From positions 1 through 45,266 of the forward strand of contig JAFDBP010000172.1 in assembly GCA_019313245.1 (NCBI GenBank): DNA of 45,266 nucleotides. The letters run 5' to 3'. The DNA is from Deltaproteobacteria bacterium. GTDB taxonomy: Bacteria > Myxococcota_A > UBA9160 > SMWR01. Below, piece after piece: positions 1-8,760 of this stretch. The notes under the pieces were generated by a model. It did not search any database and had not been told where the DNA came from. It saw only the letters and a list, made by a program, of their open reading frames with translations. Numbering within the stretch: the first letter of the stretch is position 1; the number at the start of each line of letters is the position of its first letter. A program made the translations under genes and the position numbers.

Positions 1-117
1 GATCCCGTATTCGTCACGCTCGACGCCGGCCGGCCGCGAATCTGGCTGCTCTTCTGTCTCCCGCTGGCGCTCTTGGCGGGGGCGCTCGCCAGCCGCAAGA
101 CGCGAGACTCCGGTTAG
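1..117 (+). CDS. C-terminal fragment of a membrane protein
   Basis: An open frame enters from the window edge and stops at TAG 115-117. The 38 visible residues contain one hydrophobic stretch (WLLFCLPLALLAGALA) followed by a basic tail (SRKTRDSG), the pattern of a C-terminal membrane anchor with a cytoplasmic end. The gene lies 19 bp before the esterase on the same strand, so the two may be co-transcribed. No family can be assigned from so short a piece. Confidence 0.5.
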   Translation, partial: DPVFVTLDAGRPRIWLLFCLPLALLAGALASRKTRDSG

Positions 118-136
118 AACGTCGAGGGGGTGACCC

Positions 137-1774
137 ATGTCCGACCGACGTACACGCGATCGATTCGAGCAGAAGCCCAAACCCACCCGATGGTTCTTCT
201 CGCTGGCACTCATCCTATCGCTGCTGGCATCGCTGGCGAGCTGCTCGAAAGCTCCGATCACACCGCCCACCGTCGAGGCGGGTGGGGAAAGCCTACTCGG
301 CGTGCACCTCGACCCCGAAGGCACCTTGACCGTATTCCGCGGAATCCCCTACGCGGCCCCGCCGGTTGGCAGGTTGCGTTGGCAGCCGCCCGAGCCGCAC
401 GTGGCGCGCGCGGGCCTGCAGGACGCGTCGAGATTCGGCGCCGCGTGCCCGCAACTACAGGGCAACCCCGAGTGGTATCGCGACGTCGCGGAGAAATTCG
501 GCCGCTCGCGGGATGAAATTCCGGATCTGACGAACATTGCGGAAGACTGCCTCTTCCTGAACGTCTGGTCGCAGAACCTCGGCGGCGAAATCCCGCAACC
601 CGTCATGGTGTGGATTCACGGGGGCGGCAACGTCAACGGATTCTCTCACGAGCCGAATTACCGCGGGTACAATCTCGCGAAGCGGGGCGTCGTGGTCGTC
701 TCGATCAATTATCGCCTCGGCGCGCTGGGCTTCATGGCCCACCCCGCGCTCACCGCAGAATCCGCGCTCAACATCTCGGGAAACTACGGGCTGTTCGACC
801 AGATCGCGGCGCTCAAATGGGTGCGCGACAACATCGCGAATTTCGGTGGCGACCCCGACCGGGTCACGCTGTTCGGAGAATCCGCGGGAGCCGCGAACAT
901 CGGCACCCTGATCGCGTCTCCGCTCGCCAGGGGCCTGTTCCGGCGCGCCATCATCCAGAGCGGCGGCTACCCGCTCTACGACACCACGACCGTCGGTGAC
1001 GCCGAAGAGGCCGGGGTGAAGCTGATGTCGGCCCTCGGAGTGGGCGACGGCCCCGCACGACTCGGCAAGATGCGCGCGTTGAAATGGCAGCAAATCTTTG
1101 CCGAGGCGCAAAATGCGGAACCGGGATCCTTCAGCCGCGCGCTCGTCGACGGCTGGCTGCTGCCCCGGCCCGCCGCCGAGATCTTCGCAGCCGGACAGCA
1201 GAACCCCACCGAGATCGTCATCGGCTCGAATGCCAACGAGTGGCTGATGTACCTCGCGCATCCCGTCGACGATTCCGCGTTGCACGCGACCCTGAAGCAG
1301 AGAGTTCGAGAAGGCAATCGCGCCGAGGTGCTCGCCGCGCTGAACAAGGCGGTGAGCGGAGACGTCACGGCCAAGCTCGACCTGCTGACGGGCGCGCTCG
1401 ACTTCCACTGCCCGTCACTCGCGCTCGCGGAAGCGCAGCGCCGCGTCACCAATCACGTCTACGTCTATCGCTTTACGCGCGTCCGCCCCGGAGGCGAGAA
1501 GTTGCTCGCCTACCACGGTGCCGAAATCCCCTACGTGTTCGACACCGCAGACCACTGGCTACCTGCCGACGAAGTCGATTGGGCGCTCACAGAGACGATG
1601 CTCGGCTATTGGAGCCAATTTGCGAAGACCGGCGATCCCAACGCGGAGGGGCTACCCGAGTGGCCGCGCTTCGACGCGAAGAGTGGCGCCCACCAGGAAC
1701 TCGGCGACGAGGTCCGAGCGGCAACCGGACTCGAACGCGAATTCTGCGAAGTGCTCGACCGGAGCCGAATCTGA
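137..1774 (+). CDS. Lipoprotein type-B carboxylesterase (para-nitrobenzyl esterase family)
   Basis: Alpha/beta-hydrolase of the carboxylesterase/cholinesterase family (545 aa, normal length), expected to hydrolyse ester bonds of small lipophilic substrates. The N-terminus has a basic region, a hydrophobic core and a lipobox (LASC, Cys36), so it is probably a lipoprotein anchored in the envelope. The nucleophile elbow GESAGA puts the catalytic Ser near residue 249. The family's acidic residue is in GSNANEW, and the catalytic His is in YHGAEIPYVF near residue 460. The oxyanion-hole motif WIHGGGNVNG is intact. The ATG at 137 is preceded by a purine-rich GAGGGGG. The natural substrate cannot be told from sequence. 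Confidence 0.93.
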   Translation: MSDRRTRDRFEQKPKPTRWFFSLALILSLLASLASCSKAPITPPTVEAGGESLLGVHLDPEGTLTVFRGIPYAAPPVGRLRWQPPEPHVARAGLQDASRFGAACPQLQGNPEWYRDVAEKFGRSRDEIPDLTNIAEDCLFLNVWSQNLGGEIPQPVMVWIHGGGNVNGFSHEPNYRGYNLAKRGVVVVSINYRLGALGFMAHPALTAESALNISGNYGLFDQIAALKWVRDNIANFGGDPDRVTLFGESAGAANIGTLIASPLARGLFRRAIIQSGGYPLYDTTTVGDAEEAGVKLMSALGVGDGPARLGKMRALKWQQIFAEAQNAEPGSFSRALVDGWLLPRPAAEIFAAGQQNPTEIVIGSNANEWLMYLAHPVDDSALHATLKQRVREGNRAEVLAALNKAVSGDVTAKLDLLTGALDFHCPSLALAEAQRRVTNHVYVYRFTRVRPGGEKLLAYHGAEIPYVFDTADHWLPADEVDWALTETMLGYWSQFAKTGDPNAEGLPEWPRFDAKSGAHQELGDEVRAATGLEREFCEVLDRSRI

Positions 1775-1921
1775 CGACCGGCGCGACGCGATTGGATGCC
1801 GCAACACGCAACGATCGACGTGTGTATGCGTGAATTGATTCGTATCCGAACATTGACCTCGTGGCGCCAGCGTGCACGTTGAAAGGCGAGAATCTCAGCG
1901 CTCTGCTGCAAAGGAGATGCC

Positions 1922-2722
1922 GTGATCTTTCGGCAATTCATCGACCCCGAGACTTCGACCCACACCTATCTGCTCGCCGACGAATCGACGCGCGAGACCA
2001 TCCTGATCGACCCCGTGCTCGAACAATTCGAGCGCGACCGGACACTCCTGCGCGAACTCGACCTCAGCCTGCGCTACACGCTCGAAACCCACGTGCACGC
2101 GGACCACATCACCGCGGCGGCTCTGTTTCGCACGGAAGAGGGTTCCGAGATCGGCGTGAGCGCTGCGGCAGGAGTGAAAACAGCAGATCTCGAACTCGAC
2201 GAGGGAGACGAGATCCGAATTGGATCGACGACCCTCGAGGTCTGCTCGACACCGGGGCACACCGATGGTTGCGTCTCCTACATCTGCCGCGCCCAGGGCA
2301 TGGCATTTACCGGGGACGCGCTCTTGATACGCGGATGCGGGCGCACCGATTTCCAACAGGGCGATGCCTCCCTTCTCTTCTCATCCGTCCGCAACAAGAT
2401 CTTTGCGCTGCCCGACGAGACGCTCGTGTTTCCGGGGCATGACTACAAAGGTCGCATGGTGACGAGCGTGGCCGAGGAAAAGCGCTGCAATCCGCGACTC
2501 GGGCTCGACAAGAGCGAAGCCGACTTCGTCGCGATCATGAAACGACTCGACCTCGCCTATCCGAAGCAGATCGACGTCGCGGTACCCGCCAATCTGAAGT
2601 GCGGGCTGTTGGAGATTCCGAGCGGATCCCCACTTCCGCAATCCGCCTCAGCTGCGGCGAAACCCGTCGCGAGCGTGATGGAAGAACAGGGGCGTCAAGA
2701 CGCCGAACTCGACGAGTCCTGA
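1922..2722 (+). CDS. ETHE1-like persulfide dioxygenase (MBL fold)
   Basis: Metallo-beta-lactamase-fold protein of the ETHE1/glyoxalase II-like group. ETHE1 oxidises glutathione persulfide to sulfite with one mononuclear iron. The metal-binding motif ETHVHADH (around residues 55-62), CSTPGHTDGCVSY with the next His, and FPGHDY are present. The GCGRTDFQQG signature separates persulfide dioxygenases from true glyoxalase II enzymes. The start is GTG at 1922, supported by AAGGAGA just upstream. About 245 residues cover the core; the last roughly 40 residues are an Ala/Ser-rich extension. No rhodanese or sulfide:quinone reductase gene is adjacent, so the link to sulfide detoxification rests on family knowledge. 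Confidence 0.9.
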   Translation: MIFRQFIDPETSTHTYLLADESTRETILIDPVLEQFERDRTLLRELDLSLRYTLETHVHADHITAAALFRTEEGSEIGVSAAAGVKTADLELDEGDEIRIGSTTLEVCSTPGHTDGCVSYICRAQGMAFTGDALLIRGCGRTDFQQGDASLLFSSVRNKIFALPDETLVFPGHDYKGRMVTSVAEEKRCNPRLGLDKSEADFVAIMKRLDLAYPKQIDVAVPANLKCGLLEIPSGSPLPQSASAAAKPVASVMEEQGRQDAELDES

Positions 2723-2805
2723 CCGTGCGATCGCATCGCCGCGATGGGAACCGGGCGTGACAGCGGGATGCCCTGCGCCATCACACCCGCACCTGGCGTG
2801 GGCGC

Positions 2806-4875
2806 CTAGAGCGCCCGAGTTCTGCGCCGGCGCAAGCCGGCAAAGGTCGCGAGGCAGGCGAACCCCGCAGCGAGACCGACGATGGAGGTCGGCTCCGGCA
2901 CAACGACGAGTGTCGGATCCGACAGGAACACGAACGCGGCGCCCTCTTTGAGCTGGCCCTCGTCGAAGACCGGGGCGCCCACGATCACGTCGGGCGCGCC
3001 GTCGTCGTTGACGTCGCCGGCGCCGGCCACGCTCCAGCCGAGCCACGCCCACTCCAGGTTCGACTCGAGCTGCACGTCGGCATTCGCGGGGTTTCCGTTC
3101 GCGACGATCCCGCTGGCGCCACCGAAGAAGATGAACGCCGCGCCCTCTTCGTTCTCGCCCGCGTCGTAGCGGTACGCGCCCACGATCACGTCCGCGTAGC
3201 CGTCACCGTTGATGTCTCCGGCCCCCGCCACGCTCTGACCCAGCTTGGCGTATTCCTGGTCCGACTCGAGCTGGGCCGCGGCCGTCGTGAGATCGCCATT
3301 GGCGATCCCCCCCGCGCTGCCGTGGAACACGAATGCCGCGCCCTCTTCGATCTCGCCGGCTTCGTATTGCACCGCACCCACGATCACGTCCGCGTAGCCG
3401 TCGTCGTTGACGTCACCGGCTCCCGCCACACTCCTGCCGAAGAACGAGCCGAGCTGGTCGTCCCTCGCCTTGAGCTGCGTGTCGGCCGACGCGGGGCCAC
3501 CGCCGGAAACTCCGCTGGCACTGCCGTGATAGATGAATACGGCGCCCGATTTCTTGACTTGCTGGGGATCCGAACCCGGACCCACGTTGTAGCTCGGGGC
3601 GCCCACGATCACGTCCGCGTAGCCGTCGTCGTCGATGTCGCCGGCCCCGGCCACCGCGTAGCCCAGCCACGAGTCGGCCCGATCCGAGATTATCTGTGTG
3701 TCGGCATTCTGAGGGGTTCCGTTCGCAACGATCCCGCTGGCGCTGCCGAGAAAGATGAAGGCGGCTCCCGCTTCCGTCTGAATGGGATCGGGAAAGAACA
3801 AGCGGGTGTAGGTGTACGCGCCCACGATCACGTCCGCGTAGCCGTCGCCGTTGACGTCGCCGGCTCCCGCCACGCTCCAGCCCATCTGCGCTTCGGGCTT
3901 GTTCGACTCGAGCTGCGAGTCGGCGTTCGCGGGGTTGCCGTTCGCGACGATTCCGTCTGCGCTGCCTAGAAAGACGAAAGCCGCGCCCTCGTCGACCTCG
4001 CCCGCATCGTAGAGGTGCGCGCCCACGATCACGTCCGCGTAGCCGTCGCCGTTGACGTCCCCAGCCGCGGCCACGCTGACGCCCAGGTTGCTGTACAGCT
4101 GGTCGGATTCGATCTGCGAATCGGCGCTCGCGGTGAGCAGGGGGTCGATCACGACGGGGTAGGCGGCCCCGTCGTCGTCCACCACCAATCGCAGACGCGA
4201 GTGCTCCGGCACCTCGAAGTGCGAATCGAGCGTGCGGCCCCGCGCATCCAGCACCACGAGCTTCGCGTAGTTCAACTTTCGCCCGGTCGGCGTCGCGAAG
4301 GTCACCTGTGCGTCGCCCAGTGACGCGCGCGCGCCGCGAACCAGCAGCTCCACCACCAGCGGCCCCTCGCCCGCGGGCTGCTCCATCAGCGTGACGCCCT
4401 GCTCGAGACCGGCCGGGGAATTCTCGTACCACTCGATGAGACCGGGGCGTACGATTTCGACGCGTCCGCCTTCGCTCGTCACTTCGCCGGGGCCGATTCG
4501 GGCCGGCGTCTCCCCGCGACCGACACCCACGAGGTTCAGCTCGAGCAGCTCGGGAGCATCCGAACGCGTGCGGTCGTGCACGCGGATTCCCGTCGGGCCG
4601 AAGTAGGTGCGCAGGTTGTGCTCGCGGTTGGGCGCCTGGAGCCCGTCGCGGTTGACGCTCGCGCGATACTCGCGCCGCTCGATGTGCCGCTGCAGCGCCG
4701 CGAGACCGCCATCCGACAGTGCCGCGGGAGCTGGATCCGAAGCGAGCGACGCGCCGGGGGATGCGGCCGCCTCGGCGCCTTCTCGCCCACTCGCGCCATG
4801 GGACGCATCGCCCAACAGCAGGGAAAGTGCGACCAGAGTGAGGACGGGACTATAAACAGAGCGCCGCGAAGCCAT
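2806..4875 (-). CDS. PEP-CTERM protein with FG-GAP repeats
   Basis: A secreted surface or extracellular-matrix protein of 689 aa. A signal peptide (about residues 1-30) precedes an unassigned region (about 30-260), then six FG-GAP/integrin-alpha-like blades (about 262-650). Each blade has the form AGDVNGDGYADVIVGA, with Asp/Asn positions typical of Ca2+ loops; six or seven such blades would fold as a beta-propeller. The C-terminus is a classic PEP-CTERM signal: VPEPTSIVGLAAG, a hydrophobic segment, then LRRRR. This implies processing by an exosortase (EpsH/XrtA type) encoded elsewhere. The ATG at 4875 has GGAGG 7 nt upstream. The gene converges with the persulfide dioxygenase and diverges from the spermidine-synthase-like gene. 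Confidence 0.93.
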   Translation of the reverse strand: MASRRSVYSPVLTLVALSLLLGDASHGASGREGAEAAASPGASLASDPAPAALSDGGLAALQRHIERREYRASVNRDGLQAPNREHNLRTYFGPTGIRVHDRTRSDAPELLELNLVGVGRGETPARIGPGEVTSEGGRVEIVRPGLIEWYENSPAGLEQGVTLMEQPAGEGPLVVELLVRGARASLGDAQVTFATPTGRKLNYAKLVVLDARGRTLDSHFEVPEHSRLRLVVDDDGAAYPVVIDPLLTASADSQIESDQLYSNLGVSVAAAGDVNGDGYADVIVGAHLYDAGEVDEGAAFVFLGSADGIVANGNPANADSQLESNKPEAQMGWSVAGAGDVNGDGYADVIVGAYTYTRLFFPDPIQTEAGAAFIFLGSASGIVANGTPQNADTQIISDRADSWLGYAVAGAGDIDDDGYADVIVGAPSYNVGPGSDPQQVKKSGAVFIYHGSASGVSGGGPASADTQLKARDDQLGSFFGRSVAGAGDVNDDGYADVIVGAVQYEAGEIEEGAAFVFHGSAGGIANGDLTTAAAQLESDQEYAKLGQSVAGAGDINGDGYADVIVGAYRYDAGENEEGAAFIFFGGASGIVANGNPANADVQLESNLEWAWLGWSVAGAGDVNDDGAPDVIVGAPVFDEGQLKEGAAFVFLSDPTLVVVPEPTSIVGLAAGFACLATFAGLRRRRTRAL
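3179..4041. repeat. Intragenic tandem repeats encoding FG-GAP blades
   Basis: The 20-mer cccacgatcacgtccgcgta on the plus strand recurs exactly at 3179, 3377, 3602, 3821 and 4022, with a diverged sixth copy near 2978. Spacing is about 198-225 bp, matching the blade length of the encoded propeller. Identity at nucleotide level, including wobble positions, points to recent duplication or ongoing recombination between blades. Confidence 0.9.
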
Positions 4876-5018
4876 CCGCTCGCCTCCATCTCGAAGCCAA
4901 GGGCCGTCTCAGCGAGGCTCCCCCCGGGGCGGTTCACTCGTCGGCGCTTGCTCGGCCTAGATTGGGACCGTTCTGGCCACTCTACACTCGGCGTCTCGGG
5001 AAAACCAGCGCCATCGTG

Positions 5019-5108
5019 GCGGGGACGTTGGTGAATATTCACCCCCATTCGGACGGGTGTCTCAACGCTTCGCGCCGAACGGAGGTGAATACTCACCAAC
5101 GTCCCCGC
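5019..5108. repeat. Long inverted repeat (REP/RAYT-like hairpin)
   Basis: Two 28-nt arms, 5019-5046 and 5081-5108, are reverse complements with two mismatches. After one mismatch the stem continues inward as TTCGG/CCGAA (5048-5052 with 5075-5079), leaving a loop of about 22 nt. Each arm has its own short (im)perfect palindrome, GTGAATATTCAC in the left arm. The form is that of REP-like elements mobilised by REP-associated tyrosine transposases in many proteobacteria; no transposase gene lies in the window. It sits in the 354-bp divergent intergenic region between the PEP-CTERM gene and the spermidine-synthase-like gene. The rest of that region must hold two promoters, but I see no convincing -35/-10 pair. 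Confidence 0.75.
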
Positions 5109-5229
5109 TTCTTCGTCCGGGTCAACGCGCCCAGAGGCGCCCTCGAGATCCAACCGAAGTCAGGCGAGCTATACAACCGCTGCGGGCTCGAACTCGGATG
5201 AGGCGGAAACCCGCGGAGGCTCGCAATCC

Positions 5230-8200
5230 ATGAGGCTCGACCTGCGGTTCATTCTGCTCCTGCTGTGTTTCTTTCTCTCGGGCTTCGCGGCGCTGCTCTA
5301 CGAAACCGCCTGGGCGCGCGAGTTCGCGTTCGTATTCGGCACATCGGAATTCGCGGTGGTCAGCGTGCTGGCAGCCTACATGGGCGGCCTCGCCGCGGGC
5401 GCAGCCGTGGCCGCTCGCATCGTCTCGCGCATTCGCCGGCCGATCCTCGCCTATGGGCTGCTCGAGCTGGGCATCGCGGCGAGCGCGCTCGCGGTGCCGT
5501 TGGGAATCCGCGCGGCGATGTGGCTGCAGACGGCGATCGCGGGCGGCCAGAGCGCGCCCCCCGACGAAGCCGCCGTCTCGGGTTCGTTCTTCTACGCGGC
5601 CTGTTCCTTCGCGATCCTGATGATTCCGACCGGCCTGATGGGTGCGACGCTGCCGCTGCTCGCGCGCCACGCGGTGCGCAGGGAGAGCGAAATCGGCGGC
5701 CGGATCGGCGTGCTCTACTCGGTCAACACGGTGGGCGCCGTGGTCGGTGCCGCCGCGACCGGCTTCGCAATCCTGCCCGCGCTGGGATTGCGGATGACGG
5801 TCTTCGCGGGGGCCGCCACCAACGCGCTGGTCTTTGTCGCCGCGGCCCTGCTCGCGCTGCGCTCGCCGCCACTCGCACGGCTCGCTCCGTCGGCGTCGGC
5901 GCCCCGGCTCCAATTCCACTGGATCCTGCCGGCAATTGCACTCTCGGGCTTCGCCTCCTTCAGCTACGAGGTGGTCTGGATTCGCCTGTTGGGCATATTG
6001 CTAGGCGGCAGCATCCAGGGCCTCGCCACGATGTTGGCGAGCTTCCTGCTCGGCATCGCGATCGGCAGCGCCGTCGCAGCGCGCTTCGCGCGCGATCCCG
6101 TCCGCGCCGCGCACGGCTTCGGCTGGGCGCAGATCGGCACCGCTACGCTGTCGCTGCTCGCCTTCGCCCTCGCCGACCGATTGCCCGAACTCGCGCAGGC
6201 AGTCGGGGCGGGTCGCGCGGGCTCGCTCACCGCCAACGCCCTGATCGCGGCGTTCGGCTTGTTCCCGGGCGCGCTCTGTGTGGGAGCGACCTTCCCGTTC
6301 GCGGTGCGCCTCTTCGCGAGGCACGAATCGCAGGCCGGCCCCGCAGCCGCGCGCGTCTACGCGTGGAATACCGTGGGTGCAATCAGCGGAGCGCTCGCGA
6401 CCGGCTTCGCGCTGCTGCCGTCGCTGCACTTCGCGGGAACCCTGGTTCTGGCGGCCGGCCTCAACCTCTGCCTGGCGCTGGCAACCGCTGGCCTGACGCG
6501 ACCGAGATTGCGGATCGTCGCCGGCGCGGCGATCGCCTGCCTCGCGGTCATCGCGATCCGCCCACCGGAGGCGCCGCAGAAGATCTTGCGCTACGGCGCC
6601 TTGAGTGGAGCCCAACAGGCGGGCGACGTCGTCTACTACGGCGTGGGTCGTTCGTCGACGGTGATGCTCTTCGACCAGGGAGACGGCTGGCGGCTCGTCA
6701 CCAACGGCCAGCCCGAATCGACCATCCTGCGGCCCAACCCGGGGCCCGAACGCTTCGTCACCGCGCGTTGGCTCGGCGTGCTGCCGAGCTTGTTGCACCC
6801 GAGCGCCCGCTCCATGTTGATGATCGGCCTGGGAGGCGGGCTTTCGCTCGAGGCGGCGCCCTCCGCGATCGAGAAGATCCACGTCATCGAGCTCGAGCGC
6901 GAGGTGGTCAACGCGCATCGCGCCCTCGAGAAACTGCGCGGTTTTTCGCCGATATCGGATCCGCGGGTCGAGGTGGTGATCAACGACGCGCGCGGCGCAC
7001 TCATGCTCACGGACGCGCGCTTCGACGCGATCGTCTCGCAGCCATCACATCCGTGGACGGCGGGCGCATCCCACCTCTACACCCGCGAATTCTTTTCGCT
7101 CGTTTCGAAGCACCTCGAACCGGATGGCGTTTTCGTGCAGTGGATCGGCATCGCATTCGTCGACGAAGCGCTGCTGCGGAGCATCGTCGCGACACTGCTG
7201 GAGGTCTTCCCGCAAGTAGCCGTATTTCGCCCCATCGCGGGATCCGTTCTGTTTGCAGCCTCCCATCGAGAGATCGACCCCGTCGCGACAGCTGCGATCG
7301 CGCTCGAGGCGTCTCCTTCCGACTACTCTCGCTACGGGCTGTGGCGCACCGAAGATCTGATCGCGGGCTGGTATCTGAACCTGGAAGGCGCTCGGCGCTT
7401 CTCCGAGGGAGCCGACATCAACACGGACGATCGCAATCAACTGGCGACGCGATCGGCCGGGCTCGGCGCCAGCGCGCTGCGCGGCCAGCCCGCCAATGAG
7501 CTGTTCGCCCCCTTCGATCCGATTCCGCTGCGGGCAGCCGAATTCGAGACCACCTATCTCGTGCGGCGGCTCGCGGCGAGGAATGAATCGGCGCGCGCGG
7601 TGAAGTTGGCCAACAAGGAATCGGATCCGACACAGCGAATGACGAATCTGGGCTGGGCGACGGCTAACGAATCCCCCAATCGCGCGGTGGCGCACTTCCG
7701 CAGCGCACTCGAGCGCGATCCGACCGCTCAATCGGCGCGCTTCGGGCTGCTCAAGACGAAAAGACATCCCGCTCGATCGGACGACCCGGACAGGCTCGAA
7801 TTGGCGCAGCCACTGGTGGGAACGGCGTCTGCGGTGGTTACGGGCTGGCGCCTGGCGGCCGAGGGCGAATGGCAGGCACTGCGCGAACTCGAGCCCGAAC
7901 TCGCGGCCGCCGAATGGTTTGACCCCGCCTACTCGGATGCGCAACGGCTGCGCGCCCAGTGGCGCGCTGCGAGCGACGACCCCGCATTGCACGCCGAGGC
8001 CGTGGCGATCGCCAGCGAATTCCTGCGTTCCAGCGGGCTCTCGGAGGATCTGCTCGTCGGCGCGCAGGCGTTCGCGGTCGCCAACCAGGGCCAGAGCGCC
8101 GTTCAACTGCTGGACGCACTCGGCAAGCGGCGACCGGCTCAGTGGATCCTGCGGGCCGCCGTCGAACTGGTCGACTCGCTGCCGCCAGAGATCGACGAAG

Positions 8201-8274
8201 CCCAACGCGCGGCACTTCGCAGCCACCTCAACCGAAGACCGAGGCGCGCGAGGCCCCGGGTCGACGGCGGATGA
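5230..8274 (+). CDS. Fused transporter-like / spermidine-synthase-like membrane protein
   Basis: A 1014-aa protein with three parts. Residues 1 to about 440 form roughly a dozen transmembrane helices arranged as two related halves (GFAALLYETAWAREF and GFASFSYEVVWIRLL are matching starts). Residues about 450-690 form a spermidine/spermine-synthase-like Rossmann domain with a SAM-type glycine loop, MIGLGGGLSLE (about 530-540), and acidic partner HVIELEREV. The rest, about 700-1014, is helical and TPR-like (for example FRSALERDPTAQSARFGLL). Such fusions are common in bacteria, but their substrate is unknown; they are often annotated 'spermidine synthase' without proof. GGAGG precedes the ATG. 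The gene ends 142 bp before a strong terminator. Confidence 0.85.
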   Translation: MRLDLRFILLLLCFFLSGFAALLYETAWAREFAFVFGTSEFAVVSVLAAYMGGLAAGAAVAARIVSRIRRPILAYGLLELGIAASALAVPLGIRAAMWLQTAIAGGQSAPPDEAAVSGSFFYAACSFAILMIPTGLMGATLPLLARHAVRRESEIGGRIGVLYSVNTVGAVVGAAATGFAILPALGLRMTVFAGAATNALVFVAAALLALRSPPLARLAPSASAPRLQFHWILPAIALSGFASFSYEVVWIRLLGILLGGSIQGLATMLASFLLGIAIGSAVAARFARDPVRAAHGFGWAQIGTATLSLLAFALADRLPELAQAVGAGRAGSLTANALIAAFGLFPGALCVGATFPFAVRLFARHESQAGPAAARVYAWNTVGAISGALATGFALLPSLHFAGTLVLAAGLNLCLALATAGLTRPRLRIVAGAAIACLAVIAIRPPEAPQKILRYGALSGAQQAGDVVYYGVGRSSTVMLFDQGDGWRLVTNGQPESTILRPNPGPERFVTARWLGVLPSLLHPSARSMLMIGLGGGLSLEAAPSAIEKIHVIELEREVVNAHRALEKLRGFSPISDPRVEVVINDARGALMLTDARFDAIVSQPSHPWTAGASHLYTREFFSLVSKHLEPDGVFVQWIGIAFVDEALLRSIVATLLEVFPQVAVFRPIAGSVLFAASHREIDPVATAAIALEASPSDYSRYGLWRTEDLIAGWYLNLEGARRFSEGADINTDDRNQLATRSAGLGASALRGQPANELFAPFDPIPLRAAEFETTYLVRRLAARNESARAVKLANKESDPTQRMTNLGWATANESPNRAVAHFRSALERDPTAQSARFGLLKTKRHPARSDDPDRLELAQPLVGTASAVVTGWRLAAEGEWQALRELEPELAAAEWFDPAYSDAQRLRAQWRAASDDPALHAEAVAIASEFLRSSGLSEDLLVGAQAFAVANQGQSAVQLLDALGKRRPAQWILRAAVELVDSLPPEIDEAQRAALRSHLNRRPRRARPRVDGG

Positions 8275-8383
8275 TCTCGATTCGCGTTCGGCGCGGATGC
8301 CCCCGCTCGAGCGGGCCAGACCAGCCCGCATAATGGCCCCAGATCCGGGTGTTTGGGCCGATCTCGCCGCACGGCTGGCATTT

Positions 8384-8432
8384 TGCCCCAGTTACCATAT
8401 ATGATTGGCGAATATGCCCCAGTTACCATATA
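8384..8432 (+). repeat. 18-bp direct repeat, two copies
   Basis: The sequence tgccccagttaccatata occurs at 8384-8401 and again at 8415-8432, a period of 31 bp. The second copy forms the 5' arm and loop of the terminator that follows. It may reflect a local duplication of the terminator arm. Confidence 0.85.
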
Positions 8433-8448
8433 GGTAATCGGGGTTTTT
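8417..8448 (+). terminator. Rho-independent terminator
   Basis: The arms ccccagttacc (8417-8427) and ggtaatcgggg (8433-8443) pair at 10 of 11 positions, counting one G-U, around an ATATA loop, and are followed directly by TTTTT (8444-8448). The orientation fits termination of the upstream membrane fusion gene on the plus strand. Confidence 0.85.
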
Positions 8449-8760
8449 GTGTGTCTCGTTGATGAGGGATCCGAGCCGCCCCCGATGAGCCGTCCGAACG
8501 GCCCTCGGCTGGCGCGGCTCGACTGGCGAAGCCGCCAGACTCGCAATCCGGTTCGAGCCCTGGCGCCGCCCCCCGCGGGATGCGGTTCGGAAGCGAGAAG
8601 GGATGCGTTGGCCGACCGCTTCTCGAGACCGCACTGCAGGCGAGCGAATCGGGCGGGCGAGAAGAAACAACCGCAACCGGACACTGACTTTCACATTCGA
8701 TGATCCGACATTGCGCGCGAGACGCGCGCCGGGTCAGACCATCGGAGACCGAGGGGCCGC
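8449..8760. other. Intergenic region upstream of the cytochrome oxidase operon
   Basis: About 310 bp between the terminator and the first cox reading frame. I see no credible protein (the one open frame is Arg/Pro-rich low-complexity translation) and no complete RNA gene. There is a small GC-rich hairpin at about 8713-8730 (GCGCG..CGCGC). The promoter of the cox operon must lie here, but no clear hexamers stand out. Confidence 0.5.

Noticed and set aside
8511-8571. A tRNA-like 3' end: T-loop GGTTCGAGCCC with a weak stem and CGCCGCC after it
   Set aside because: The matching 5' acceptor strand (GGCGGCG) is not found at the right distance, and the possible anticodon arm would share bases with the T stem. 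It is at most a remnant.
8449-8703. An 84-codon open frame between the terminator and the cox operon
   Set aside because: Its translation is Arg/Pro-rich without any recognisable motif or ribosome site, which is typical of chance frames in GC-rich DNA.
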